Positions 27,713 through 37,371 are shown, counted from the first letter of the stretch. The stretch: 64,000 nt of DNA from Niallia taxi (GCF_032818155.1 NZ_CP102589.1:142001-206000); one strand, 5' to 3'. The notes: generated by a model not told the origin, from the letters alone. Made by a program: numbers and translations.

Positions 27713-28786
27713 TTATTTCCGATGCATTTTAAATTCAAGGAACAAATCATTATACTCAGCAAGCGAACGCTGCCCAAGGTTTTCATACACTTCGAGTTTA
27801 GAGATCATTTCCTCATCCAAGTAAAAGCGTTTATCACCGATAATTTCTTCAGGCAAATATTTCATTGCTGCCTTATTCGGTGTTGAATAACCAACATACT
27901 CTGTATTTTGCGCGGCGTTTTTTGCATCAAGCATAAAGTTTATAAACTTATGTGCTCCATCAATATTTTTCGCTGTTTTCGGGATAACCATATTATCAAA
28001 CCAAAGATTAGAACCTTCCTCTGGAACGACATATTCTACATCTTCATTTTCCCACATGACTTCCGCGGCCATGCCTGACCATAATACACCAATGGCCGCT
28101 TCTTCATTTTCAATCAGCATTCGGATTTCGTCTCCGACGATTGCTTTGACATTAGGTGTCAAAGTATCAAGCTTCTCTTTTGCTTCTCTTAAATGGTCGT
28201 GATCTTTATCATTAAGAGAATAATGTAAGCTATTTAGACTCATCCCCATAATTTCCCTTGCCCCATCGATAAGCATAATTTGATTTTTTAAGTCACTATC
28301 CCATAAATCGTTCCAGGAGGTTATCTTTTTCCCTCCAAGCATTTTTGGATTATAAACAATTCCTACCGTTCCCCAAAAATATGGAATGGAATATTTATTA
28401 TCAGGATCAAACGAAAGATTTAAATATCTATCGTCAATGTTTTTAAGGTTTGAAATTTTTGAATGATCGATTGGAAGCAGGAGATTCTCTTCCTTCATCT
28501 TATCAATCATGTATTCAGATGGAATGGCAACATCATAGTTTGTGCCGCCTTGTTCTATCTTTGTCATCATTGCTTCATTAGAGTCAAAGGTTTCATAAAT
28601 TACCTTTATCCCTGTTTCTTTTTCAAACTTATCAATAAGGTCGGCATCAATGTAATCTCCCCAGTTGTAGACAGTTAACGTATTGCCGCCTGCATACCCT
28701 CTGCTGCTGTTTACTTGGTGAACAACTAACATAAGTACAGCTGATAAGATAAAGGCTGCTGCCAAACCTCTTATTAGCCCCTTCAT
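27713..28786 (-). CDS. potD: Spermidine/putrescine-binding protein PotD
   Basis: Extracellular polyamine-binding protein of the PotD/PotF family. The N-terminus has a hydrophobic segment (about 5-23) but no lipobox cysteine, so it may be membrane-anchored by this helix or cleaved. The start of the mature part, LTVYNWGDYIDADLIDKFEKE, and SEYMIDKMKEENLL, PYFWGTVGIVYNP, EAAIGVLWSGMAAEV and LWFDNMVIPKTAKN are PotD hallmarks; the aromatic and acidic residues line the polyamine site. Length 357. Last gene of the operon; its ATG overlaps the potC stop by 4 nt. Confidence 0.94.
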   Translation of the reverse strand: MKGLIRGLAAAFILSAVLMLVVHQVNSSRGYAGGNTLTVYNWGDYIDADLIDKFEKETGIKVIYETFDSNEAMMTKIEQGGTNYDVAIPSEYMIDKMKEENLLLPIDHSKISNLKNIDDRYLNLSFDPDNKYSIPYFWGTVGIVYNPKMLGGKKITSWNDLWDSDLKNQIMLIDGAREIMGMSLNSLHYSLNDKDHDHLREAKEKLDTLTPNVKAIVGDEIRMLIENEEAAIGVLWSGMAAEVMWENEDVEYVVPEEGSNLWFDNMVIPKTAKNIDGAHKFINFMLDAKNAAQNTEYVGYSTPNKAAMKYLPEEIIGDKRFYLDEEMISKLEVYENLGQRSLAEYNDLFLEFKMHRK

Positions 28787-29586
28787 TGGTTCACCCCCGT
28801 TTTATGTCTTCTGACTGCTCGCTTGGAAACGAAATAATAACCGATGACAAGTAACAGCGTAATGAAGAACAGCAGGGCTGACAGAGCATTTATGTTAAGG
28901 GAAATACCTCTCCTAGCCAGTGAATAAATTTCTACAGACAGAGTAGAGAAACCATTTCCTGTTACGAAAAAAGTAACCGCAAAATCATCCAATGAATATG
29001 TCAAAGCCATAAAGAATCCAGCATAAATACCTGGAGCAATATAGGGAAGAATAACTTTAGAAAGGACTTCCCTCCAGCTTGCGCCAAGGTCAAATGCAGC
29101 ATCCATTAATGTTGGGCTCATTTCCTGAAGCTTCGGAAGCACCATTATAACCACTATCGGTATGCAAAAGGCAATATGCGACAATAGCACAGACACAAAG
29201 CCAAGCTTGATTCCCAATATTGTAAAGAAAATTAAAAAGGACGCACCGATGATAACATCAGGACTTACAATCAATACATTGTTTAAAGAAAGGATTGTAT
29301 TTCTTAGCTGTTTTCTTCTCATCATAGAAATGCTGATGGCTCCAAAAACACCAATGATTGTGGCAATGGATGCTGATAAAAGTGCGATAATAACTGTGTT
29401 TAACACAATTACAAGCAGCCTTGTGTCTTGGAACAGCTCTTTATACCATTTCCATGTGAAGTTCTGGAAATTATTCATTGTGCCACCGCTGTTAAAGGAA
29501 TAAAAAATCAGATAAAAGATCGGGGCATATAAAATGATAAAAACTAAAACTAAATATAGTACAGATATCTTTGACAGTTTCTTCAT
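28783..29586 (-). CDS. potC: Spermidine/putrescine ABC permease PotC
   Basis: Inner-membrane permease with six predicted helices in 267 residues. The EAA loop that contacts the ATPase is MDAAFDLGASWREVLSKVILPYIAPGI (central part about 160-180). YSFNSGGTMNNFQNFTWKWYKELF near the start is typical of PotC. It overlaps potB by 4 nt and potD by 4 nt, pointing to translational coupling. Confidence 0.94.
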   Translation of the reverse strand: MKKLSKISVLYLVLVFIILYAPIFYLIFYSFNSGGTMNNFQNFTWKWYKELFQDTRLLVIVLNTVIIALLSASIATIIGVFGAISISMMRRKQLRNTILSLNNVLIVSPDVIIGASFLIFFTILGIKLGFVSVLLSHIAFCIPIVVIMVLPKLQEMSPTLMDAAFDLGASWREVLSKVILPYIAPGIYAGFFMALTYSLDDFAVTFFVTGNGFSTLSVEIYSLARRGISLNINALSALLFFITLLLVIGYYFVSKRAVRRHKTGVNQ

Positions 29587-30389
29587 CTTACTCCCCTCTC
29601 CTTCTTACTTCCTGTCAACATCATGATAACAATCATAATAATGATTAGGAATACAGCAATCGTTGAACCCATTCCCCAGTCTTGCGTTATCAGAAAATGC
29701 TGCTCTATAGCTGTTCCTAGTGTAATAACCCTGTTTCCTGCAATTAGTCTTGTAATCATGAATAAAGATAGTGCAGGAATAAATACTGCCTGACAGCCTG
29801 ACTTAACACCGTCAACTGTTAATGGAAAAATGACTTTCGCAAAAGTCGTCCAAGCGGATGCACCAAGATCCTTTGAGGCATCAACAAGAGTAGGATTTAA
29901 CTTCTCCAGTGCATTAAAGATTGGCAATATCATAAATGGAATAAAGATATATACACTGACAAACAAGAAGCTAAAATCTGTGAACAGGATTTGCTGTTTC
30001 CCGATTCCAAGGAATTCAAGCACCTCATTTGTAGCACCATATGTTCCAAATATCCCTAAAAATGCGTAAGCCTTCAAAAGCAGGTTAATCCACGACGGCA
30101 AAATAATAAGCAGCAGCCATAATTGCTTATGCTTTGTCTTCGTCAATATATATGCAGTAGGGTAGGCAATGACTAAAGAGAAAAACGTTATTAAAAACGC
30201 ATACCAGAAGGAATTCAGCGTCATTTTCAAATAGACTGGTGTGAAGAACTTAGCGTAGTTGCTGAGAGTAAGTTTGTCTTCAATATCAAAAAATGAATAA
30301 TAAACAATTAATAGCACTGGAGCAATTACAAACAGCGCAATCCATAAGTAATAGGGAATCGTATACCATTTTGACTTATTCTTCATCAT
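29583..30389 (-). CDS. potB: Spermidine/putrescine ABC permease PotB
   Basis: Partner permease to PotC with about six helices. [22 protein letters not shown] follows the first helix, [21 protein letters not shown] lies mid-protein, and the EAA loop is [24 protein letters not shown] use ATG 30389 ([12 protein letters not shown]), 14 nt inside the potA end; the longer frame to 30428 adds a methionine-rich stretch that is only potA read in another frame. Length 268. Confidence 0.93.
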   Translation of the reverse strand: MMKNKSKWYTIPYYLWIALFVIAPVLLIVYYSFFDIEDKLTLSNYAKFFTPVYLKMTLNSFWYAFLITFFSLVIAYPTAYILTKTKHKQLWLLLIILPSWINLLLKAYAFLGIFGTYGATNEVLEFLGIGKQQILFTDFSFLFVSVYIFIPFMILPIFNALEKLNPTLVDASKDLGASAWTTFAKVIFPLTVDGVKSGCQAVFIPALSLFMITRLIAGNRVITLGTAIEQHFLITQDWGMGSTIAVFLIIIMIVIMMLTGSKKERGVR

Positions 30390-31488
30390 TTGCACCATCA
30401 TCATCATATGCCTCAAGGCGTCGATCAAACTCTTCTTCTGTTTCTCCTATTCTCATAACGTGGATTGCTTCCTTTTCAAAATCCAGTCCGATTTCCTCTC
30501 CAACAACTACTTTTTTTGTAGAATGAACAAGCCATTCATTCCCTTCCTCATCATATCCGCCTATTTCATAGTGGACTCCTCTAAATAATTGAGAATCTAC
30601 CTTTACCTTTAGCTTTCCTGCTTCTGGGGAAGTGATGTTTAAATCCTCGGGACGAATCACAACCTCAACCGTTTCATTATCATGGAAGCCTTGGTCAACA
30701 CATTCAAATGTTTTGCTGGCAAAATGGACGACAAAGTCTTTTTCCATTCTTGCTGAAACGATATTAGACTCTCCGATAAAGTCAGCAACAAATCGGTTTA
30801 TCGGCTCATCATAAATATCTGTTGGTGTGCCGCTTTGCTCGATTTTCCCTTTATTCAATACAAAAATTTCATCGGACATCGCCAATGCTTCTTCCTGGTC
30901 ATGTGTAACAAATATAAAGGTAATGCCCAGCCTTTGCTGAAGCTCTCTTAATTCATACTGCATCTCTGTCCGCAGCTTTAAATCCAATGCAGAAAGAGGC
31001 TCGTCGAGAAGAATAACTTCCGGCTCATTTACAATTGCTCTTGCGATAGCAACGCGCTGCTTCTGACCACCAGACATTTCACTGATTTCTCTGTTTTCAT
31101 ATGAGTCCAGGTTTACGAAGCGCAAAGCATCTTTTACTCGCTTTTCAATTTCCTGTTTTTTTAGCTTTTTGATGCGCAAGCCAAAGGCTACATTTTCAAA
31201 AACATTTAAATGAGGAAATAGCGCATAGTCTTGAAATACTGTATTTACCTGTCTTTTGTTGGCAGGGATTTTATTCATTACTTTTGTATGAAAATAGATA
31301 TTACCCTCTGTCGGCTCCATGAATCCAGCGATAAGACGCAGGATTGTTGTTTTGCCACAGCCTGATGGACCAAGAAGTGTATAAAATTTGCCTCTTTCTA
31401 TTTCAAAGCTGACATTTTCAAGTACAGTCGTATTTTGGTCATAGGCTTTCGTTACGTTCTCAAACCTGATTATTGATTCACTTGGCAT
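30376..31488 (-). CDS. potA: Spermidine/putrescine ABC ATPase PotA
   Basis: ATPase of the polyamine importer. Walker [11 protein letters not shown]-loop [17 protein letters not shown], signature MSGGQKQR, Walker [14 protein letters not shown]-loop [10 protein letters not shown]; a TOBE domain follows from about residue 240 ([25 protein letters not shown]). Start ATG 31488 with AAAGGAGA upstream gives 370 residues; in-frame codons up to 31527 lie before that site. It follows the regulator gene by 42 nt and is the first transporter gene of the operon. Confidence 0.95.
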   Translation of the reverse strand: MPSESIIRFENVTKAYDQNTTVLENVSFEIERGKFYTLLGPSGCGKTTILRLIAGFMEPTEGNIYFHTKVMNKIPANKRQVNTVFQDYALFPHLNVFENVAFGLRIKKLKKQEIEKRVKDALRFVNLDSYENREISEMSGGQKQRVAIARAIVNEPEVILLDEPLSALDLKLRTEMQYELRELQQRLGITFIFVTHDQEEALAMSDEIFVLNKGKIEQSGTPTDIYDEPINRFVADFIGESNIVSARMEKDFVVHFASKTFECVDQGFHDNETVEVVIRPEDLNITSPEAGKLKVKVDSQLFRGVHYEIGGYDEEGNEWLVHSTKKVVVGEEIGLDFEKEAIHVMRIGETEEEFDRRLEAYDDDGANDEE

Positions 31489-31530
31489 AATAATCTCCTT
31501 TACACTATTTTTAATTTTAAATAACAAGCT

Positions 31531-32073
31531 TTATAAGTAAGAATCGGTCGCTACAAGTAAAAGCGTTGATATACCGTCTGCAATATTAAAAAACTGGTGT
31601 TCATCTGTCGCGTGAAAATAAATGGACTCACCTTTTTTTGCCCTATATTCCTGTTTTCCAAGCTTTAACAAGACTTCTCCCTCTATCACATATGCATATG
31701 TTTCTGAAAGGGATGGCTCGAACTTCTTAAATTCTCCTTTTTTGTTAAAGCTGAGCCTAATTGGCTCCATTTCCTTCTCATTAGATTCCGGCACAAGCCA
31801 TTGAATATGATATCCTTTTTCTTCATCAAAGAAATCAGTGACATCCTCTTCTTTATAAACAACCTTCTGCCTTCTCTCTTCATCATCAAAAAAGTCTTTT
31901 GGGGAACAGCCCAATACCTCCAAAATATCAAAAAAGGTTTCAATCGATGGGGAGCTCAAGTCCCTTTCCAGCTGTGATATATAACCTTTGCTTAAATCTG
32001 TCCTTTCCCCTAACTCTTCTTGCGTCAAACCCTTTTTCAAACGTAAGTTCTTTATCTTTTTACCAATATCCAT
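31531..32073 (-). CDS. XRE-cupin transcriptional regulator of the pot operon (PuuR-like)
   Basis: Regulator with an N-terminal XRE helix-turn-helix (IGKKIKNLRLKKGLTQEELGERTDLSKGYISQLER, about 3-38) and a C-terminal cupin (about 105-178; SETYAYVIEGEVLLKLGKQEYRAKKGESIYFHA). This architecture matches PuuR and related regulators of polyamine use. It stands directly upstream of potABCD in the same direction. Two inverted repeats at 32092-32110 and 32132-32154 upstream are likely operators. Repression relieved or imposed by polyamine is inferred. Length 180. The ribosome site is weak (AGTAGGTT). Confidence 0.9.
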   Translation of the reverse strand: MDIGKKIKNLRLKKGLTQEELGERTDLSKGYISQLERDLSSPSIETFFDILEVLGCSPKDFFDDEERRQKVVYKEEDVTDFFDEEKGYHIQWLVPESNEKEMEPIRLSFNKKGEFKKFEPSLSETYAYVIEGEVLLKLGKQEYRAKKGESIYFHATDEHQFFNIADGISTLLLVATDSYL

Positions 32074-32091
32074 ATTTTTAACCTACTTTTT

Positions 32092-32110
32092 AGTTTAGAA
32101 ATAGTAAACT
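32092..32110. promoter_or_regulatory. Inverted repeat, likely operator 1 of the pot regulator
   Basis: AGTTTA-GAAATAG-TAAACT, 19 nt upstream of the regulator ATG. It shares the GTTTA core with the repeat at 32132-32154. Confidence 0.5.
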
Positions 32111-32131
32111 CAAAGTCATAAAAGTTTATTC

Positions 32132-32154
32132 AAACTAAACTTTATGTTTAGTTT
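32132..32154. promoter_or_regulatory. Inverted repeat, likely operator 2 of the pot regulator
   Basis: AAACTAAAC-TTTAT-GTTTAGTTT, perfect 9-bp arms. Together with operator 1 it surrounds the probable promoter of the regulator-potABCD operon. Confidence 0.55.
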
Positions 32155-32250
32155 CGCAACGTCTATTATACATTATTTAAATTCCACTGCAATATTAAAA
32201 CAAAAAAAAGAAGACCTTGCATATGCAAAATCCTCCTCAGCTAAATCAAC

Positions 32251-32493
32251 TTATTCTTTTTCTAACGGCCTATACTTTCCATTCTCGACTTTTTCTATTT
32301 TCCCGAAGTGTATAAGCTTTTTTAATGAAGCATTGCAGTAAGCAGAGGCGTCATAAGAATCCCTACCAACTCTTATCCCTATCTCAGTTGGACCTATGCC
32401 AGCTTCCTCGCTCTTTTCCTTATACAAATCACACAAAGCGTTGTATATATTTTGATCTTTTTCGGTAATTCGTAGTTTGGAATATTGTTTCAA
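32251..32493 (-). CDS. Small winged-helix-like protein of unknown function
   Basis: An 80-residue protein, start TTG 32493 with AGGAGGA 7 nt upstream. Helical N-terminal half (ITEKDQNIYNALCDLYKEKSEEAG), then IGPTEIGIRVGRDSYDASAYCNASLKKLIHFGKIEKVENGKYRPL, which reads as a winged helix: a recognition helix followed by two strands with a turn. DNA binding is a structural guess. It stands alone between the pot regulator and a gene-free stretch. Confidence 0.75.
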   Translation of the reverse strand: MKQYSKLRITEKDQNIYNALCDLYKEKSEEAGIGPTEIGIRVGRDSYDASAYCNASLKKLIHFGKIEKVENGKYRPLEKE

Positions 32494-32906
32494 AATTTAT
32501 TCCTCCTAATGCTGCTCCCTTTTTCGATAGTTTGTCAGGCTGACTTATATCCTATTTCTATCTATTATGATATAAAGACAGACCCCTTTAAAATAAGCAT
32601 ACTAATCATTAACGAAAATAACATTCATTTATGCATATTTTTCACAAAAATAGATATTAGGATTGAGAAATGAAATTGTTAATAGGTAAAAACTATCATT
32701 TCAATATATAGAACACCAGTAGTAATTACGTATAACAATGGAAAATAAATACATTAAATAACTTTGTATGGAAGTAGTTATACTTCCAAATACTCCCTTT
32801 ATTAAAAATTTTCCATCTATTTTTCCGTTTCATAGTCCATTTATCATCCAACTGGCTACTGTATAAAAATACAGAGTACATTAAAATACTATGGACACTA
32901 TAGAGA
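32494..32906. other. Gene-free AT-rich spacer
   Basis: About 410 bases with no gene that has a ribosome site on either strand. It includes the promoter of the small winged-helix gene. No repeat or RNA motif recognised. Confidence 0.45.
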
Positions 32907-32925
32907 CGCTGCCTGTAAGACAGCG
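32907..32925 (-). terminator. Weak hairpin after the repeat-protein gene
   Basis: CGCTG-CCTGTAAGA-CAGCG, 11 nt beyond the stop. There is no T-tract on the minus strand, so it may stabilise the 3' end more than terminate. Confidence 0.4.
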
Positions 32926-32935
32926 CCCTTTCACT

Positions 32936-33661
32936 TTAGTTTTCAATTGCTTCTTTTCCTCTTTTATGATGTCCCATCATCGGTCCTTCATGAAATGGCA
33001 GCAGCTTTAGCTTTTTTACCTCATCTGGATGGTTGATCATCATTTCCTTCAGCAAATCCTTCGGTGTTTTATCCTTAGTATCTAAACCAAGCTTCTTTGC
33101 TGCATTTGTAATTTGCATTTCTCTTACTTCATTTGCAAGTGCTCTTAAATCTTTTCCGTCTGTTTTAATGTTCAATTTTTTTGCTTCTGATAAAATAAGC
33201 TGTTCCCTTACTTCTTTGCTGAGCTGTTCCAATGTTTTACCATCTGTCTTAATGTTCAGCTCTTTCGCTTTTTGCATGATTTTCGCTTCGTACAGCTCCT
33301 TCATCAAGGTACTTGGATCTTTCCCTTCTGTACTAATTCCAAGTTTTTTTGCTTCTGCCTGTAATCTTTTCTCATGTACCTCTGCAGCAATTTGCTTCAT
33401 GTCTTTTCCGTCTGTTTTTATACCGAGATTTTTTGCCTCTTTTTTAATTAAAGCTTCATGAATCTCTTTTTTAAGTGCTTCTCCATCTTTTCCATCTGTT
33501 TTTATTCCTAAGCTTTCGGCCATCTTCTTAATGAATGCCTGGTCTTCCTCTGGAGCCTGATGATGGCTTGGCGGGTTTTCCGGGGCAGCTTTTGCTGTAT
33601 GTATAAAGCTAGGCATCGCTAAACCAAGTGTCAATAATCCGACTATCACTATTTTTTTCAT
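32936..33661 (-). CDS. Secreted protein with six 28-residue tandem repeats
   Basis: A 241-residue secreted protein with a signal peptide cleaved near AKA-AP (25/26) and no lipobox. From residue 48 it contains six units of exactly 28 residues beginning at 48, 76, 104, 132, 160 and 188. Each opens with A-(K/E)-x-L-(G/N)-I-x-T-(D/E)-G-K-(D/T) and continues as a helix with a conserved Leu and ALxxEVxE pattern. The tail is His, Met and Lys rich (HEGPMMGHHKRGKE). Related repeat proteins occur in Bacillaceae, but I know of no function. It looks like a surface-associated, charge-rich solenoid. GGAGG precedes the ATG. Confidence 0.85.
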   Translation of the reverse strand: MKKIVIVGLLTLGLAMPSFIHTAKAAPENPPSHHQAPEEDQAFIKKMAESLGIKTDGKDGEALKKEIHEALIKKEAKNLGIKTDGKDMKQIAAEVHEKRLQAEAKKLGISTEGKDPSTLMKELYEAKIMQKAKELNIKTDGKTLEQLSKEVREQLILSEAKKLNIKTDGKDLRALANEVREMQITNAAKKLGLDTKDKTPKDLLKEMMINHPDEVKKLKLLPFHEGPMMGHHKRGKEAIEN

Positions 33662-33863
33662 AATGAATCCTCCTTTAATATCTATCCCTCCTATCTTTTC
33701 CTTCGTTTCATAATTTATGTAATTTTTTTATCTTTAAATGAGACTTATTAGCATTTTTTTTACATGAACACAGTAAATTAGCATTAGACTTCCGGCCGTT
33801 CTTTTGCTATTTTACATATATGGTTTTTCGACTTAAAGGACAAAATATGGAGTTGATCATTTA

Positions 33864-34445
33864 ATGAGCAAGTTTAATCAATCTTATGTAATTACTATGA
33901 GTGACATCGTAAGGGAAGGCGCAGATATATTAAGAGAAAAAACAAAAGAGCTGACATTGCCGCCATCTGAGGAGGATAAGGAAGAGCTTCTCTGTATGCT
34001 ACAATATTTAAAAAACAGCCAAGAACCAAGCCTAGCAAAAAAATACAAGCTTCGTCCAGGGGTGGGCATTTCAGCAAACCAAATCGGACTAAACAAGCGA
34101 ATGTTTGCTGCTTTTATTAAAGGCCAAAATGGCAATAACTTTGAATATATGCTTATTAATCCGAAAATAATAAGCCATTCCACAAGCATGATATACCTTC
34201 CTGACAGCGAAGGCTGCCTTTCCATTGATCGCCCTGTTATTGGCTTTGTGCCCCGTTATCAAAGAATAACAGTGAAAGCCTTCGACATTAATGGCAAGGA
34301 AGTAAAAATTAAACTAAAAGACTATGAAGCAATCGTATTTCAGCATGAGATCGACCATTTAAACGGGATTTTGTTCCCAGATCATATTAACAGCACTAAT
34401 CCATTCCAACTGCCTGAAAATATTGATATCAAGCCCTTTAATTAA
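33864..34445 (+). CDS. def: Peptide deformylase
   Basis: Removes the formyl group from nascent N-terminal methionine. The three active-site motifs are present: GVGISANQIG (66-75), EGCLS with metal ligand Cys118, and QHEIDHLNG with His161, Glu162 and His165. The length of 193 and the extended N-terminus match the longer Gram-positive type (DefB/YkrB). The usual Ala-Ala in motif 1 reads Ser-Ala here. The start could be ATG 33864 or the ATG twelve codons later; B. subtilis YkrB begins close to the latter. Convergent with the foldase gene. Confidence 0.94.
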   Translation: MSKFNQSYVITMSDIVREGADILREKTKELTLPPSEEDKEELLCMLQYLKNSQEPSLAKKYKLRPGVGISANQIGLNKRMFAAFIKGQNGNNFEYMLINPKIISHSTSMIYLPDSEGCLSIDRPVIGFVPRYQRITVKAFDINGKEVKIKLKDYEAIVFQHEIDHLNGILFPDHINSTNPFQLPENIDIKPFN

Positions 34446-34485
34446 AAAAAGAGACTTACCTTAAAAAGGTAAGTCTCTCTTTTTT
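34444..34485. terminator. Bidirectional terminator between def and the foldase gene
   Basis: AGAGACTTACC / GGTAAGTCTCT, loop of 7, with A-rich and T-rich flanks, between convergent genes. Confidence 0.88.
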
Positions 34486-34487
34486 AA

Positions 34488-35396
34488 TTAGCTAGCGCTT
34501 GAAGTGGTGTCTGTTTTGCTGCTAGTGTCTAATTTGTTATCGATATCGTATTTTGCTTGGATTTCCGTCAACCATGTGCTGTACTCTGTGTTCATTTGTG
34601 TCTCAAATAGTGTATCTTTAATTTCGTCTTTATGGTCGTCCAACTTAGCTTCAACTGCATCTTTATGACCTGTTACTTTAATGATGTGCCAGCCGTTAGT
34701 TGTTTCTACAGGGTTGCTAATTTCATCAACATCCATTGAGAATGCAGCTTTTTCGAATTCTTCAACCATTTGTCCAGATGAGAAGTAACCAAGCTCACCG
34801 CCGTTTTCTTTTGTTGCTGTATCAGTAGAGTATTCTTTTGCTAGGTCAGCAAAGTCTTCGCCGTCATCCAGCTTTTTCTTCACTTCTTTAGCTGTTTTTT
34901 CATCTGCAACAAGAATATGGCTTGCTTCTACTTGCTCAGGAGTATTAAAGCTTGCTTTGTTTTCATCGAAGTATGCTTGAATTTGATCATCAGTGATTTC
35001 AATTCTTGGCTCAAGCAACTTCTTGATCTTCAAGTAACGCAATAGTTCCTCTTCAATATCGGCTTTTGATGCGCCGTTTGCTTCTAATGCAGCATTAAAG
35101 GCATCCTCGCCGCCTGAAGATTCAATAAGATCATCAAGCTCTGCCTTTTTTTCTTTATCAGTAACCTTAATTTTTTCTTTTTCCGCTTCAAGGTCAACTA
35201 CTTTATTTGCAATCAATGTTTGAAGGATAGAAGTACCATACTGCTTGTTCAATGCTTCATCCAAATCATTCTGCGTAATTTTTTCTCCCTCGACAGATGC
35301 CACTGTGTTACTCTTTTGTACTAGAATAACAGCAACAACGATCAATGCTATTAATACAATTCCTAAAATGGGTAAAATGATCTTTTTGTTTTTCAT
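34488..35396 (-). CDS. PrsA-like parvulin foldase, transmembrane-anchored
   Basis: Extracytoplasmic peptidyl-prolyl isomerase/foldase that helps fold exported proteins. One N-terminal membrane helix (about 7-26) precedes a SurA/PrsA chaperone region, then a parvulin domain at about 150-245 (VEASHILVADEKTAKEVKKKL, GELGYFSSGQMVEEFEKAAF, VETTNGWHIIKV). It has no lipobox Cys, unlike the classical PrsA lipoprotein, so it should stay anchored as a membrane protein. The C-terminus is Ser/Thr rich. It lies downstream of htrA in the same direction, and is separated by htrA's terminator. Confidence 0.9.
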   Translation of the reverse strand: MKNKKIILPILGIVLIALIVVAVILVQKSNTVASVEGEKITQNDLDEALNKQYGTSILQTLIANKVVDLEAEKEKIKVTDKEKKAELDDLIESSGGEDAFNAALEANGASKADIEEELLRYLKIKKLLEPRIEITDDQIQAYFDENKASFNTPEQVEASHILVADEKTAKEVKKKLDDGEDFADLAKEYSTDTATKENGGELGYFSSGQMVEEFEKAAFSMDVDEISNPVETTNGWHIIKVTGHKDAVEAKLDDHKDEIKDTLFETQMNTEYSTWLTEIQAKYDIDNKLDTSSKTDTTSSAS

Positions 35397-35516
35397 CCTG
35401 TTTCCTCTCTAAACAATATTTTAATCAACTAAAACTATCATAATTGATATGATAATTTTACTATCACATAAAATACATCATACCATAAAAATATTACAAA
35501 AATATTAACAAAAATA

Positions 35517-35563
35517 GAAAATCCCATCTGATTTTTATTATTTTTACCAGATGAGATTTTTAG
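35517..35563 (-). terminator. Terminator after htrA
   Basis: AAAATC-CC-ATCTG with CAGATGAGATTTT, long loop, then a T-rich run on the minus strand. Confidence 0.7.
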
Positions 35564-35585
35564 TATTATTTCTTATGCTGCAAGT

Positions 35586-37193
35586 TTAGTTGGAGCTGCC
35601 GCTATTACTTGTTAAAGTCAGTTCTACAGTTTTCTTGCTTCCATCATGATACACGACTAATTTAACTTTATCGCCGATATCTACCTTTGTGTAAAGATAT
35701 TTTCTCAAATCAGAGGAGCCATCTAAATCGGTTCCGTTTATAGAGATGATTACATCTTGTACTTCAAGGCCTGCTTTAGCAGCTGCAGAGTTGGAATCAA
35801 TATTTGTTACCATAACACCTTTTGTGACAGAGTCAGGAAGATCTTGCAGGTACATTTGCGGAACTTCCTCTAAGCTTGCTAAACCGACGCCGATATACGG
35901 ACGCTCCACTTCACCGCTTTCAATTATTTCATTGACGATTGGAAGCAAGTCATTACTTGGAATCGCAAAGCCAAGCCCCTCTACTCCATCTTCTGAAATC
36001 TTCAAGCTGTTGATACCGATAACTTGACCAGCAGAGTTAATTAATGCTCCGCCACTGTTACCAGGGTTGATAGCAGCATCTGTTTGAATAACATTGAACT
36101 CCCAATCGCCAGCAGATGTATTAACAGTTATGCTTCTGTCCACTGCACTCACGATTCCCTGTGTTACCGTTCTCGATAAATCAAGTCCAAGCGGGTTACC
36201 GATTGCCCAAACTTGGTCACCTGGGCGAAGTGTTGATGAATCTCCGAATTCAATAACATCTGTAGCATATTTCGCATCAATTCTGACAACAGCTAAGTCT
36301 GTCAGTGCATCTGCCCCAATCAATTTACCTTCTGTTTTATCACCATTATAAAGGGAGATTTCTAAAGAATTTGCCCCTTCAATAACATGATTGTTTGTAG
36401 CAATGTAAGCATATTTATCATCCTTTTTGAAGATGATACCAGATCCTGATCCAGATTCAACTTCAGAATCCGTGGTTGTGCTTTGTGAAAATTGATTTGT
36501 CGCCTGCTTTTGCACATTCACAATACCAACAATAGCCTTAGAAGATGTCTCGACCATATCTGCAATAGAGGGAGAGCTGCTGTCAGAGGCTGTCGCTGAT
36601 GTTGTCTGTGCTGTAATATCGCTTGAGCTGCTATTGCTGCTTACTTTACTGCTCAAATCTTCCACCTGCTGTTCCAGTTTAGTATATTTTCCATCAAGTA
36701 AATCTGTATGAGGAATCGCTACAAATGTTAAAGCAGAGCCTACAACACCTGCAGCTAATAAGGAAAAGAAGCCTTTCCATTTAGGATTGCCTGATGATGG
36801 TCGTTCCTTGCCTCTTTTACCAGCAGGCTGTTGATCAGCAGTTGCAGCAGCGGCAGTCATCGTCTTATTCTCATGAATCTGTTGTTCAGCAGCCGCGCTC
36901 TCATCAGTGCCATCGCTCATTACTCTTTCGTAATCACGAACTAACTCATCTGCCTTATTAAAGCTTGCTGTTTGAGGATATTCGTTTGTAAATTCTTGAC
37001 CCTCTGCTTTTACTTCTTGTTCTTCTGCTTTTGTCTCTTGCTTTTCTTCTAGCTTATTTATGCCATTTGCTTCGAATGAAGAACTTTCCTCTCTACTTTT
37101 TGAAAGGTCCGCACTGTTTAAAGTATCCTTTTCCGTTTCAAACTCATTTAATCCGTTCACATTATCTTTGTTTTTATCAAACTCATTCATCAT
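35586..37193 (-). CDS. htrA: HtrA-family membrane serine protease
   Basis: Membrane-bound quality-control protease. A long acidic cytoplasmic N-terminus (about 140 residues, Glu/Lys/Asn rich) precedes one membrane helix (FFSLLAAGVVGSALTFVAI), a Ser-rich linker, a trypsin-like domain with the triad His269 (NNHVIEG), Asp299 (LTDLAVV) and Ser380 (GNSGGAL), and one PDZ domain (PYIGVGLASLE ... GLEVQDVIISINGTDL). Length 535. The two tandem ATGs (37193, 37190) follow GGAGG. A two-component system lies just upstream; in B. subtilis htrA genes are controlled by CssRS, but this pair does not closely resemble CssRS. Confidence 0.94.
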   Translation of the reverse strand: MMNEFDKNKDNVNGLNEFETEKDTLNSADLSKSREESSSFEANGINKLEEKQETKAEEQEVKAEGQEFTNEYPQTASFNKADELVRDYERVMSDGTDESAAAEQQIHENKTMTAAAATADQQPAGKRGKERPSSGNPKWKGFFSLLAAGVVGSALTFVAIPHTDLLDGKYTKLEQQVEDLSSKVSSNSSSSDITAQTTSATASDSSSPSIADMVETSSKAIVGIVNVQKQATNQFSQSTTTDSEVESGSGSGIIFKKDDKYAYIATNNHVIEGANSLEISLYNGDKTEGKLIGADALTDLAVVRIDAKYATDVIEFGDSSTLRPGDQVWAIGNPLGLDLSRTVTQGIVSAVDRSITVNTSAGDWEFNVIQTDAAINPGNSGGALINSAGQVIGINSLKISEDGVEGLGFAIPSNDLLPIVNEIIESGEVERPYIGVGLASLEEVPQMYLQDLPDSVTKGVMVTNIDSNSAAAKAGLEVQDVIISINGTDLDGSSDLRKYLYTKVDIGDKVKLVVYHDGSKKTVELTLTSNSGSSN

Positions 37194-37371
37194 ATATACC
37201 TCCTATAATTATTTTCATTGTGTATCATCTATAAGAAGAAGTTAGTTATTTTATTTATCTCATGCTTATATAATAAAACTTATATATGAATAAATTATTA
37301 ACAAAGTTTTAATAGACATAGAATAATCAGGGACGAAAAGGAGAAATTATAGCCAGTTTGCTGGCAGATAG

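Noticed and set aside
32485..32673. Plus-strand 62-residue frame opposite the small winged-helix gene
   Set aside because: It overlaps the ribosome site and start of the minus-strand gene, has no ribosome site of its own and an atypical composition.
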